DNA of 64,000 nucleotides from a virus. The stretch is from positions 59,363-123,362 of the IMG/VR virus record IMGVR_UViG_3300037336_000053. One strand, given 5' to 3'. This document shows positions 16,638 to 26,500 of this stretch, piece after piece. The notes beneath the pieces were generated by a model. The model saw nothing but the letters and a program-made list of their open reading frames with translations. It was not told where the DNA came from and did not search any database. Position numbers and translations under genes: made by a program. How positions within the stretch are numbered: the stretch's first letter is position 1; every line of letters starts with the position of its first letter.

Positions 16638-16663
16638 AAGAAAACTCCTTAATTATTATATAC

Positions 16664-16692
16664 ATTATAGCATATAGCAACTAAGGAGTCAA
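16664..16692 (-). promoter_or_regulatory. Sigma-70 promoter for exonuclease/clamp-loader operon
   Basis: The minus strand has TTGACT (16687-16692), a 17-base spacer and a perfect TATAAT (16664-16669), followed by TTAAGGAG before the ATG at 16637. It should be read by the host enzyme without phage factors. Confidence 0.85.
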
Positions 16693-16695
16693 GTA

Positions 16696-17052
16696 TTATT
16701 TTACAAATTGTGCAAGGTTTGGCGGCACCCAATCCGGGCCTTTTAATACTTTCCCGTCTGCACGTTTGATTACTTTGCCTGTTGTAGGGTCTACTTTAGC
16801 AAAGTTAGTACGCATTACTTCGTTCCAAGCTGCTTCGCCATCCCACCCTGCTGCTCTAATAGCACCAATAGTAACAACTAGTATATCTACAAGTGCATCA
16901 AGTTGTTCTACGCTATCACCTGCAATAATGGCATCTTTTAGTTCGCCTGTTTCTTCTGAAATCAAATCAAGATACATGACATAGTTGTCAATGCTAGGTG
17001 TTTGATCACATGCGGTTTGAAATAAGTCAACGTCTTTAAATGGATTTGTCAA
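16696..17052 (-). CDS. MazG-like nucleotide pyrophosphohydrolase (long)
   Basis: A 118-residue all-alpha pyrophosphatase with SEETGEL and LDALVDILVV as metal-ligand helices. The C-terminal tail (KRADGKVLKGPDWVPPNL) is typical of MazG-like proteins in T4-like marine phages. Cyanophage relatives act on dNTPs, but the substrate cannot be read from sequence. Co-directional with the nucleotide operon downstream. Confidence 0.85.
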   Translation of the reverse strand: MTNPFKDVDLFQTACDQTPSIDNYVMYLDLISEETGELKDAIIAGDSVEQLDALVDILVVTIGAIRAAGWDGEAAWNEVMRTNFAKVDPTTGKVIKRADGKVLKGPDWVPPNLAQFVK

Positions 17053-17061
17053 TTTTAACTC

Positions 17062-17472
17062 TTAATATTGTGGATTTATAAATGAACCGGGGTCCACAGT
17101 AGCATGGGCGCCGTCTGTATATTCTGCTCCAATATAGATGTCGTTTGGTTTCTCTTCAGAATACCCAATAACACTTTCGGTTTCTACCATACGTAATTCT
17201 ACTTCGCCGTCTGGGGTTTCTACGGTAAAGGCTCTAGTCCAACGACCGTGTTCGATTAGAATCCAATGACCGATATTATAATCATCTTTATTACGTGGTC
17301 CCTTTGAATAAACTTTAGCCCAACGTGGATAAATTCCACGTGTAGTGCCGTCGTCGTCTTTAATGATTAGTCCACCTGTAGTCTTTTGTTCACCAAAATA
17401 CATATCTGATACAATTACACGATTGCCCACTGCAAGCGGCGTGCCTTTAATTTTGCTTAATTGAATAGCCAT
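17062..17472 (-). CDS. GroES/gp31-like co-chaperonin
   Basis: A 136-residue protein resembling phage GroES-like co-chaperonins. LAVGNRVIVSDMYFGEQKTTGGLIIKDD fits the GroES start plus mobile loop that binds GroEL, and HWILIEHGRWTRAFTV continues the barrel. It is longer than GroES (97), as T4 gp31 is. It could adapt the host GroEL for folding the major capsid protein. Family assignment rests on the mobile loop and barrel pattern. It shares a base with the gene upstream. Confidence 0.68.
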   Translation of the reverse strand: MAIQLSKIKGTPLAVGNRVIVSDMYFGEQKTTGGLIIKDDDGTTRGIYPRWAKVYSKGPRNKDDYNIGHWILIEHGRWTRAFTVETPDGEVELRMVETESVIGYSEEKPNDIYIGAEYTDGAHATVDPGSFINPQY

Positions 17473-17780
17473 TATTTACCTTTTTGTACAAAGTTGCCTG
17501 CGCTATCTTCTTCCCAATCGGCCGCTTCTGCTGCCGTGGGTTGATTTTTTGCTACAGATTGTTCTTCTCTTACACCTGGATTAGATTGGTAGTAGTCTTT
17601 GAGAAGTTCTTCTTTCTTGCGAACGATTTTACCACCTGTACCAAGCTGATCGCCGCGTGCATTTACACGAGCATTACCTACTGCTGGTATTAGTTCATTG
17701 CGTTGACGTAGCATATCCATGTCAACAATTTTGCCGTTAGCGCTTCTGTGGACTTTACGTCCTGGTTGTTTCATTGCCAT
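17472..17780 (-). CDS. Conserved phage protein, unknown
   Basis: A 102-residue polar, probably flexible protein (many Asn, Gln, Lys and Gly), with no membrane segment or motif I recognise. It starts MAMKQPGRKVHRSANGKIVD, preceded by a good AGGAGG. It is coupled by one base to the GroES-like gene, which might hint at a folding or assembly role. Confidence 0.55.
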   Translation of the reverse strand: MAMKQPGRKVHRSANGKIVDMDMLRQRNELIPAVGNARVNARGDQLGTGGKIVRKKEELLKDYYQSNPGVREEQSVAKNQPTAAEAADWEEDSAGNFVQKGK

Positions 17781-17808
17781 TTTAATAGCCTCCTAGTTAT
17801 ATACTTAC

Positions 17809-18330
17809 TTATCTCAGGAACTCTCTCCAATCCAGGTCATATTGGATTGAATCTATTTTATGAACCCCAATAAGAAATAAAACGTAGGAACTGACGCTGC
17901 TGCCGCGGCCTACACCCCAAACGATATTATTCTCACGCATAAAGTCCACAAGATACTTCATGTAGCATAACAGTGGCAACATTCCACGTTCGTCAAATGC
18001 ATCAAACTCTTGTGTCAAACGTTTCTTTTTTTCTATAGTATCGCATTGCGCTAAACAAAAGTCATAGATAGGATATGTTTTATATTCATCAGGCATGAAC
18101 CATTCCGACTGTAACGCACCGTCAAAAGTCTTTTGGTCTACATCTAGAGGAATATATTTTGTAAGTTCAGGGAGATATTGTTCACGCATTGCTGCGTTAA
18201 ACTTTTCTATATCATCTGAAGGATCACATAGTACTACATGACACTTGTCAACATGACCACTATAGATCATATCAACGAGGTCGCAATTAGTAAAGCGTGG
18301 AATACCTAGTTCATCTGTTTTCATAAGCAT
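17809..18330 (-). CDS. DNA polymerase III alpha (DnaE)-like fragment
   Basis: A 173-residue protein related to a piece of bacterial DnaE. The C-terminal VWGVGRGSSVSSYVLFL-IGVHKIDSIQYDL segment matches the GRGS region of the DnaE palm, and the preceding helices fit too. The frame ends (WREFLR) before the region that would hold the catalytic PDxDxDF aspartates, and no PHP domain is present, so it cannot be a polymerase. Similar short DnaE-like genes occur in T4-like marine phages. It may bind primer-template or a replisome partner. Confidence 0.75.
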   Translation of the reverse strand: MLMKTDELGIPRFTNCDLVDMIYSGHVDKCHVVLCDPSDDIEKFNAAMREQYLPELTKYIPLDVDQKTFDGALQSEWFMPDEYKTYPIYDFCLAQCDTIEKKKRLTQEFDAFDERGMLPLLCYMKYLVDFMRENNIVWGVGRGSSVSSYVLFLIGVHKIDSIQYDLDWREFLR

Positions 18331-18339
18331 GTTAACAGT

Positions 18340-18576
18340 TTAACTGATATTGATTAAACTGTCAAGTCCTGATTTGCCGTTTTGTTGTGTTTGTTGGAGA
18401 TATTGTTTTGCACGTCTTGCTCGTGACTCTTCTCGATACATGTCTAGTATCGCAGAAATTTGCTCCTGTACCTGAGGATTCTGAGTCATAAAATATTTAC
18501 GCTGGAGGTCGAGCACTTTATTCTCAACCTCAGTGTCACTAAGTTGTTCAAAACTATCAACTAGTGGGTTAAACAT
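18340..18576 (-). CDS. Small helical protein, unknown
   Basis: A 78-residue, Gln-rich, almost entirely helical protein (SDTEVENKVLDLQRKYFMTQ). It shares its first base with the stop of the fibre-like gene upstream (18576), so it is probably made with the structural genes and could be a chaperone or linker for them. No family recognised. Confidence 0.55.
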   Translation of the reverse strand: MFNPLVDSFEQLSDTEVENKVLDLQRKYFMTQNPQVQEQISAILDMYREESRARRAKQYLQQTQQNGKSGLDSLINIS

Positions 18577-19133
18577 TAATCAAATGTTCCGTGGTCTTGT
18601 GCAAACACACTAACGCCACCGTTAATAGACCAAAAATCAATTATAGTTGGATTAGTCTGTGAAGCCAACACAGTTGTTCCGCTAAATGCTCCTGCACCTT
18701 TAAAGCTACCACCGCCCGAACTTGCCCAAGTAATTGTTCTTGGAGTTCCGTCGCTTGTAAGTTGTAGGCGCATTCTGCCCATTACACCACTATCTGGCCA
18801 ATCAGAAAGAGTAAGTGTAATATCTGAACCAGCTTGTAGTGTTTGATAGTGACCGTTGGCCCAGCTAACGTTTTGACTTGCACCAACATTACCAGCAGGA
18901 TATACTGTTTCAGTATTTGCCTTAAGTTTAGCATCGCTAATTACGCTACCGTTAAAGTCGTTATCTGCATCTAATTTTGCAGTGCTACTTTGTAGTGTTG
19001 TAATTTCACTTTCTGCTGCTTCTAGTGCAACCTTAGTCACATTGAAGTTTGTACGAAAGCCTTGACTGTCGTTATCTTGACCGGCCACTGGAAAAGCAGC
19101 GTTGAATCCTATTGTACTAATTGTACTTGCCAT
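18576..19133 (-). CDS. Short tail-fibre or adhesin-related protein
   Basis: A 185-residue protein with a Gly/Ser/Thr-rich C-terminal beta domain. Its N-terminus (NDSQGFRTNFNVTKVALEAA) is a divergent form of the DGTGDxLRxAFxKVNxNF module found in the two fibre proteins at 22.7 and 31.7 kb. It follows a GATAAATA late element by about 20 bases. It is probably a virion fibre part; host-binding is inference. Confidence 0.65.
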   Translation of the reverse strand: MASTISTIGFNAAFPVAGQDNDSQGFRTNFNVTKVALEAAESEITTLQSSTAKLDADNDFNGSVISDAKLKANTETVYPAGNVGASQNVSWANGHYQTLQAGSDITLTLSDWPDSGVMGRMRLQLTSDGTPRTITWASSGGGSFKGAGAFSGTTVLASQTNPTIIDFWSINGGVSVFAQDHGTFD

Positions 19134-19153
19134 ATTTTATATCTCCTACAATA

Positions 19154-19161
19154 TATTTATC
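19154..19161 (-). promoter_or_regulatory. Late promoter element GATAAATA
   Basis: The minus strand reads GATAAATATATTG about 20 bases before the ATG at 19133, with AGGAG following as ribosome-binding site. Confidence 0.5.
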
Positions 19162-19165
19162 GTTG

Positions 19166-21946
19166 TTAAGTGTTAAATTCGTAATTTGCGAACAATATAT
19201 ACTGTTCTTGTGAATTACCTTCAGCGTTGTCTATTACATATCTATCAATATCTAACTCGTATTGTTTAAAATCAATTTTATAAAAATCAATGGTATTAGC
19301 AATTATGTTTGCAGTACCTGGCTTACAATAGCATAACGGTATAGCATTAACAAATCCTAACTCCGTTATTGTGTCTACTTGTGATGATCTCATCCAAAGA
19401 GGTAGAAAGTTCTTTTCTGTTTCACCTATATTCTTAATAGCTGCTCGCATATGTGTCATATTGGATATATAACGTGTTGTACTATTTGCACCGTCTGCAA
19501 GTATAGCATTACTATCAGTGGTGATTACATTAGTAGGCCACGGTCTATATTTGTTACTTTCTATCACGCCAGGTGTAAATGGCACGCTTACAGAATAACC
19601 TGCTTGATTTATAATCTCTAACAAACTTGTTACGGGTATATTATAGATTTCATCACGCCCGTTAATATTTAATAAATCAATCCAGCTTACTGCAACTTCG
19701 CCTTCTTCTCTAGTAGTAATAGTAACCTCAGAAAATTCACTTGCATATGTGTCATTAATATCGGTATATTTTGCGCTGTTAACTAAAACTTTGTCATTAT
19801 TTTTAATCTTAATTTGATTAGCTGTCTTATGATTTCTCTTAGTAGACTGTTGTGGGTCGATAACTTCTAAATATACTACTTCGTAAACTACATCTTGAGT
19901 CCCTGGTGTTTTAGCAATCGCTGTTTTTACGCTACCAATTTTAAGATTGCGTCTTTTATGATTTTTTGCAGCCGCAGCTACAAAACTTTCAATAGCCTTT
20001 GCTTCTATTCCCGAATAAGCAAGTATTTTAATTTTGGTTTGTATACCAAAATTAGTATCGTTTGGTCTGTAAAGATATTCTGGAAGGAATATCTCTGCAT
20101 TGTTTACAAAATTAACGAAAGCTAATCGTTGCACTTGCGGTAATAGTGGTTGTAAAAAAACATTACTATATTGTTTATTGTCTGGGTCAGATAATTTAAC
20201 ACTAAATGTTCGCTCAATAGCACTAAATCCAAATTGATCCTGTGCTTTAATTGTAAAATCATATGTACGATCGAGTGTAGTAGTATTTCCGTCCAGCTGC
20301 AACTGTTGACTATCAAATACAGTTAATCCAGGTTGTGACTCTGTACCAAAACTATTTACTTTACCAATTAATTCGCCGCTTAATGATAACGTTAACCCTG
20401 GAGGAAGTGTACCTAATGTTACAGTATATAATAAATTAGCATTTGGTACAGTAGTAGTTGCTCTAACATTAAGTGTACTGATATAGTTGGCACTAAACGA
20501 TCCTAAATTTCTTGGAGTAATCCATGCAATAGTTGAATCAACTTCGCCTAATAGCTTTACAACAAATGTTTTTTCACTAACTGTATTTTCTGTTTCAACA
20601 ATAGCAATTGTGCCAAAATTAATGCTAGTACCACTATTAAATGCAGTAAGTAAAGCTCTGTTTAGTGTTAACACATCAAATGCGGCATTACCAGTATTAA
20701 TGCTTATAACAATATAAGTATTCCCTTCTACGGTGAATTCTTTATCAATAGCATACTCTGAATATGCATCAAATTTACTAACTTTAATTTGTGCTGTTCC
20801 AATATTAGCGGCTTCATACATATATTCAATTAGCTGAACACTATCAACATCGTATCCTATACGCTGCGCCGCAATGGTAAATTTATATTCTTGTGTTACA
20901 GCAGGCTGATAAGGTACTCTACCAGCAATTTCGCCTGTAACAGTATCAAGTGTTAGGCCTGGAGGAAGTATACTAGGAGTGCTATCATCATTGAGAGAAG
21001 CTTGATAGTAACTAACAACACCTGATAGCGTATTAGGATCAATCACATCTAGTATTAGTGTAACATAATTATTAGCTCTTCTATACCCAAAGTCTCTTGG
21101 TGTTAACCAAATTGGCACACGAATATGAGTATTGTCGGCACTAAATACTCCGGTACCTACATTCATAACAGTAGTGTCCGATCTAAAGAAATCGTCGCCT
21201 ACTACATACAATTTAAATGTACGACTTGCAACGGTATCTCCGTCACTTACACTAACTGTAAATTCGTAATAGCGATTAAGTTTCTTAGGAGACTGTGTAG
21301 GAGTACTTAGATCGTAAATTGTAGTGTCATAATAAAAACTGTCAAAGCCGTTAGAACTAGGAACACTCCAGTCGTATGCACTGGTACTTCCTGCATCATA
21401 TCCTGCATCATCATAATAACCAGCTGCTGATGATTTTTCTATCGCAAGGATAGGATCAACAACGCCGACTAATCTACCATCGCGTGTTAGTTGTATGCCC
21501 GGAGGTAGAGTGCCACCTTTAGCTGGAACAAAATATTCAAGAACTTGTCCAGCAGCAGTATCAGTATCTATCACTTCTAATTGAAAGTCAACTGGTGCGC
21601 TGTCTAAGATATAGTAAACACCGTTATTACCTGCTGCTAATAAGTCTGCAGGAGTTTGCCAAACTGGTATATCGGCACCTTGTACTGTTATTTTAAATGT
21701 TCTGTCACTTATTTGTGAATTATATGTTGCTCTAAGTACAAATGTACTAACAGTTTCTCTTGCAACCTCTATTGGAGTTCCTGCTATTGTATTATTAGTT
21801 AATCTTAATCCTGCCGGCAAACTTCCACTTATTAGTTTAACAGTTGCACTCGGTTGTGAAAGTAGTAGTGATAACGGAGCAATCGTCACCTGCTCTTCGA
21901 GAGTGCCAAGACTATCACCGTTATTGCTTGTCCAAAAGTTTGCCAT
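19166..21946 (-). CDS. Large fibre/adhesin with repeated Ig-like (He_PIG) domains
   Basis: A 926-residue protein built from repeated putative-Ig modules. At least four copies of the LPPGLxLxxxGxxxGxV signature are visible, each followed by an F-x-V/I-x-V strand such as DRTFKITV or ERTFSVKL. These folds are common in phage tail and surface-binding proteins. The C-terminal 300 residues are different and may be the tip. It has its own GATAAATA element (21969-21976). It lies among fibre genes; the receptor is unknown. Confidence 0.8.
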   Translation of the reverse strand: MANFWTSNNGDSLGTLEEQVTIAPLSLLLSQPSATVKLISGSLPAGLRLTNNTIAGTPIEVARETVSTFVLRATYNSQISDRTFKITVQGADIPVWQTPADLLAAGNNGVYYILDSAPVDFQLEVIDTDTAAGQVLEYFVPAKGGTLPPGIQLTRDGRLVGVVDPILAIEKSSAAGYYDDAGYDAGSTSAYDWSVPSSNGFDSFYYDTTIYDLSTPTQSPKKLNRYYEFTVSVSDGDTVASRTFKLYVVGDDFFRSDTTVMNVGTGVFSADNTHIRVPIWLTPRDFGYRRANNYVTLILDVIDPNTLSGVVSYYQASLNDDSTPSILPPGLTLDTVTGEIAGRVPYQPAVTQEYKFTIAAQRIGYDVDSVQLIEYMYEAANIGTAQIKVSKFDAYSEYAIDKEFTVEGNTYIVISINTGNAAFDVLTLNRALLTAFNSGTSINFGTIAIVETENTVSEKTFVVKLLGEVDSTIAWITPRNLGSFSANYISTLNVRATTTVPNANLLYTVTLGTLPPGLTLSLSGELIGKVNSFGTESQPGLTVFDSQQLQLDGNTTTLDRTYDFTIKAQDQFGFSAIERTFSVKLSDPDNKQYSNVFLQPLLPQVQRLAFVNFVNNAEIFLPEYLYRPNDTNFGIQTKIKILAYSGIEAKAIESFVAAAAKNHKRRNLKIGSVKTAIAKTPGTQDVVYEVVYLEVIDPQQSTKRNHKTANQIKIKNNDKVLVNSAKYTDINDTYASEFSEVTITTREEGEVAVSWIDLLNINGRDEIYNIPVTSLLEIINQAGYSVSVPFTPGVIESNKYRPWPTNVITTDSNAILADGANSTTRYISNMTHMRAAIKNIGETEKNFLPLWMRSSQVDTITELGFVNAIPLCYCKPGTANIIANTIDFYKIDFKQYELDIDRYVIDNAEGNSQEQYILFANYEFNT

Positions 21947-21968
21947 ATATACTATTCCCTATATAGCA

Positions 21969-21976
21969 TATTTATC
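21969..21976 (-). promoter_or_regulatory. Late promoter element GATAAATA
   Basis: GATAAATATGC on the minus strand about 25 bases before the ATG at 21946. Confidence 0.5.
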
Positions 21977-21982
21977 TAAATT

Positions 21983-22684
21983 TTAGATACTACTGTAATC
22001 TGATACTAATGAGCTCGGAGCTGTAATTGAACCGTAGTCGATTGTAGTAGCTCTAAACAATAATTCTATACTTGTTGTTATATTATCAGATATTAATCCG
22101 TAGTCTGCACCTGTAACAATTCTATCTAATTCTTCTACATCAATACCGTTAACTGTACCAGTTAATGCTCCAACCACTGAAGTTGCATTAACAGTTGTTG
22201 CAGTTAGTGTACCTACATTATTAATATTAAATGCGTTAGCATCAAGAGCAGCTCCTAATGCTGGATTTTTATCTTGGAATATCAAATCTGTAGCATTAAT
22301 TGCAACAGTGATATTACTTCCGGTTAACGAAGTGTCAATGTTCTGTCCGCCGTTAATGCCAAATGCTCTACCTACACCTGAAAGACTTAGTGTACTTCCA
22401 TCAGTTCTAACAGTAATATTACCATTGTTGGTAATTGTAATACTTGTACCGTCGGAGCTAAGTGACATATTATCACCTGCAATTAGACTTCTAAAGTTTA
22501 GTATACTATTTTCTTTAGTATAAAATACTCCAGTACCTGTACCTAAGTTTGCTGCATTATTTTGCGGCACAACTCTTGCATCAAGTTCGTCAAAGTTGTT
22601 GTTAACCTTAACAAATGCCTGGCGGAGATCATCGCCTGTACCGTCGTTTGCTATATTACCTACATTAATTCTGCTGATTGTCAT
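21983..22684 (-). CDS. Tail-fibre-related protein with DGTGDDLRQAF N-terminal module
   Basis: A 233-residue beta-rich protein. Its start (INVGNIANDGTGDDLRQAF and KVNNNFDEL) is the same module as the start of the 2,697-residue fibre, so the module probably mediates attachment to a shared virion part. The rest is Asn/Thr/Gly-rich strands typical of fibres. It follows the neighbouring fibre gene by 14 bases with no separate late element visible. Confidence 0.72.
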   Translation of the reverse strand: MTISRINVGNIANDGTGDDLRQAFVKVNNNFDELDARVVPQNNAANLGTGTGVFYTKENSILNFRSLIAGDNMSLSSDGTSITITNNGNITVRTDGSTLSLSGVGRAFGINGGQNIDTSLTGSNITVAINATDLIFQDKNPALGAALDANAFNINNVGTLTATTVNATSVVGALTGTVNGIDVEELDRIVTGADYGLISDNITTSIELLFRATTIDYGSITAPSSLVSDYSSI

Positions 22685-22698
22685 TTGTTATTCTCCGT

Positions 22699-23535
22699 TT
22701 ATAGTGCTGCTATTCTTGATTGGAAATCTGTAAAGTTTGTACTTGCTGCAACTTCAGTTTTTAATGTTGCTAGTGTAATTGTTTCACTTATTAATGCGGC
22801 CGTAGTTTGAACAGAAGCATCTGGGAATGTTATTGTACCGTTTAAATACAAATCTTTAAATTTATGAGTAGGAGCACCTAAATCGTAAACGCCGTTTGCT
22901 GCCGGAACTACATTAGTTCTAATAGTGTGATCTAAGTTAAATGCAGCAAGTACACTATCAATCATCAGTGTCGAATCGTCAGCAAATACACTACCAACTA
23001 AATCTCCCGTGTTGTTAACATCAACTGTGATTAATCCATTTGATAAATCTGCTGCTGTTAAGTACCCTGAATTATTAAACAGTGTACTAATATTAGCACC
23101 TGGTTGTACAGCAGTCGCTGCCAATCCTCCTTGCACACTTGTAGCAGCATCAGTAATGCCGTATCCTCCAAGTGTAGTTGGAGTAACAGTTAAATTACCA
23201 AACGCAACAGTGGTTAAATAACCAACATTGTTAGTAAGTTGACCAATATTGTCGCCAGGCACTAGTACATTCATGTCATCTATTAAATCACTAAGTTGCG
23301 TAGGACGATTACTTAAATCATTGTAACTGCCTGTTACTGCAACAGTTGCAATTTCAGTGCCACCTTTTTTAATACTTGCAGCACTTAGTACACCTGCTGC
23401 AACAGTGCCACTAGCAGTAACATCAGTTACGCCAATAATACCGTTGCTTGTAAGTTGTAGATTATCTCCACTGGGTATTTCTTTTAATTTGTTACCATCA
23501 GTTGTGTCAACTATTAGTGGGTATCTATTCGCCAT
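22699..23535 (-). CDS. Tail-fibre-related protein
   Basis: A 278-residue protein with repeated small beta elements (NNVGYLTT, NNSGYLTAADL, GGYGITDAA) of the kind seen in phage fibre shafts. It contains AANGVYDLGAPTHKFKDLYLNGT, a motif common just before fibre tips. It has a late-type AATAAATA element 20-30 bases upstream. It probably belongs to the same fibre assembly as its neighbours. Confidence 0.72.
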   Translation of the reverse strand: MANRYPLIVDTTDGNKLKEIPSGDNLQLTSNGIIGVTDVTASGTVAAGVLSAASIKKGGTEIATVAVTGSYNDLSNRPTQLSDLIDDMNVLVPGDNIGQLTNNVGYLTTVAFGNLTVTPTTLGGYGITDAATSVQGGLAATAVQPGANISTLFNNSGYLTAADLSNGLITVDVNNTGDLVGSVFADDSTLMIDSVLAAFNLDHTIRTNVVPAANGVYDLGAPTHKFKDLYLNGTITFPDASVQTTAALISETITLATLKTEVAASTNFTDFQSRIAAL

Positions 23536-23556
23536 GTGTATTTTCCTCGCTTAGTG

Positions 23557-23564
23557 TATTTATT
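23557..23564 (-). promoter_or_regulatory. Late promoter element AATAAATA
   Basis: AATAAATACAC on the minus strand, about 22 bases before the ATG at 23535, followed by GAGGAA. Confidence 0.45.
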
Positions 23565-23574
23565 TGCTTTGCCA

Positions 23575-26500
23575 TTATACTCTACCCACAACTGCTTCAA
23601 CTGTTCCGCGATCGCTATCAGTCTTAACTCCAACTGCTTTACCAATAACTGTTCCTACTTTTGGATCATTATCAACAACTGCATAACCTGGTATTGAACT
23701 TGCAACTAACATATCACCTTTGGCAACTGTACCAATTACATTAACCGGAACACGACCTTGCAATGCTACACAAGTTTTAATACCTGGGCAACCTGCGTTC
23801 ATGATATAAGCACTTTGATCACTTACTACGCCTGCAACTCTTGTTGTACGGTGTGTAGTGCTTTCGGTAACTTCTTTATCACCGCCAAATACCAGTACAG
23901 TACCTACAGCATATTCACGATCGCCTTCATAGTACTCTGCTAAGTCAGCGTATGTTGCTTGCATGCGTGATCCAGCAGTTAAACTCCAGTTACCTGTAAT
24001 AGTACCTGCTGTTGCTGCTGCACCAGTTGTAAGAGTTGTAGTAGTTACACTGCCGCCTGTTGTAACAGTTGTAGTTGAACTTGCAGTAGTTGCATTACCG
24101 CTCAGTGCCGCTGTAATTGTACCAGCACCAAAGTTACCACTTGCATCTCGCAATACAATTGTGCTACCAACGTTTGTTGATGCTGCTGTAATTGTAGCTG
24201 AGTTTGCTTGGCTTGTAATTGTACCAGCATTACCAGTTACGTTACCAGTTACGTTACCGGTTACATTACCTACAACTGCTCCTGTAAATCCTACTGAACT
24301 TATTTTTCCGTAAACAGTACCGCCAGTAACAAATGTAATAACGTCTGCACCACCACCAGCAAATCCAGTACCAGCACCTAGTCCAATACCTGTACCTGCT
24401 GCATCTTTCTCACCTGGCGCCTCAATAAAGCTACTGTAAATCCAGCGTGATGATATTGCACTAGTTTCAGCACCTGCACCACCACCTATGCTACCATACG
24501 CACTGTTTGCCTGGAAAGTACTCTCAGTAGGAGCAACTGCCATATCGCCAACTTTAATATTACCGCCAGTGTTTATTTGTGGTTTACTTGCTCCACTTGC
24601 TGTTAAAATAACTCCTTGTGCAGGAGTTTTAAACGACAGTGTACCCGAGCTTTCTGCTAGTATTTCGTATGTACTTGTACCACCAATAACATATGCAGTA
24701 GCTTGTAGTCTACCCGTATTATCACGTTTTGCAATACTGGTGTTTTCGTTGTCGTATGATATTTCACTAGTAGTATATGCTCCGGTTGCAGTTTTTACAA
24801 GTACTTGACCCGGATCATTTCTTGGTGAACCATAAGCAATAACTGATGCAAAGTCGCCATCTGCTAAGCCGCCGCCTTCGTCGATTACTGTACTAAATGC
24901 AACTGCACTCGGATCACCTGTTCCAGCAGCACTGCGACCAATAACAGTGTCAGTAGCAATTTCCGGTAACTCGGCAAATCCAACACCTTGGTCTTTAATA
25001 CCAACCCAGCCGCTAGTAATTTCAAAGTTTGCACTATCAAAACTTGCAAGTCCTAAATCAACTTGTGCAATACCAGTAGCATTAGCTCTAGTAGTAGCAG
25101 CACTCATTGCTAGTTTGCTTTGAGCAATTGCCGCTGTATCATTAACATCGCTGTTGATAATTGCTTGCGGCTCAATTTGTAAATTAACTTCAGTATTTGT
25201 ACTACTACGAGTTACAGTAATATTAATATCACTAGTAGTTGATTCTACTGCGTTAGTAAATTCATCTACAGGATTTTCTAATACAACTGCTGTTGTTGCA
25301 CCTGACGAGCCAACAACTCCGTTATTAATTGGACTTGCTGTGGTATTAAACTCGCTTGCAGTAGTTAATGTATATGTAATAACTCTTACATTTTTGTTTA
25401 ACACTTTATCAAATCTAGACTCAAGTGCTACTACTGTACCTTGTGCAGTACCGTTGGTAATAGTTCCTCCAACGGTAAACAATCCTGGAGTTTCTGGATC
25501 TGTTAGCAATCTACGCTTGCCTGTTGGAACAAATAGTTGTTTAGCAACATTACCGGCTGCAACTGCATGTATTGTAACGTTTCTTAAATCGTCTAATTCG
25601 TCGTAGCTACTAACCGCTTGAACAACGTAGTCTTTAGTAGTTGCATCATTATCATCTGTAGGATCTAGCAAGTTTTTAATTTGCTTGCTGTTAGCATTTA
25701 AGTTAGCTTCTAAAGGTGTTGATCCGTCTAGTGCTAAGAAGCCTGGAGCAAATCTACTTGTACCAGTTAGTTGCGCACTGCCATTATGACCCAGTCTACG
25801 ACTTACATAGTTAGCAACGGCTTTTTCTGTAGGAACAGCAGTGTCAGATAAGTCAATAAACAATTCGTCATTGGAGAACTCGCTAATTGTAACACCTTCC
25901 TTAAAGCCCAATGATGCTGCTCTTGAAATACCAACATCTCCAGCAAATGTAACACTACCAGTTGATTGGTCAACGACAAAGTACTTACCTACACGGAAGA
26001 ATCCGTCGTTATCACTACTGATAAAGAATACTCTACCTTTACGTCTTTCCCATACTTGCGCAGATGTTGCGTTATCTTCGTTAGTATATGCTCCTGCTTT
26101 TGCCGCTGCGCCACCAACTGGTGCACCTAACAGTACGTTAGGATAGTTACTAGTGTTAAATCCGCCAGTACCAATTTCAGTAAAATCATGTCCTGTTGCA
26201 CGGAGTAACGATATAGCAACTGTAATCTCAGCAGTTGATCCTGCTACTAGACCACAGTAAATATTTCTTTCAGCAACTGGAACTAGTCTAATACCAGCAG
26301 CTCCTGAACCATTAACATCTGTACTTGAAACTAATTGTGTATTAATATACCATACACTGTCAGTAGGAATCCAACGTCCACCAGTAGTATATGCTGTAAA
26401 TTGTGTACCATCTAGAGGATTTGATAATACATCATCAGTAAACAATGCAAATGTATTTGTAGTTACATTACCTACATAATAACTATTGCCGTTTAATTCA

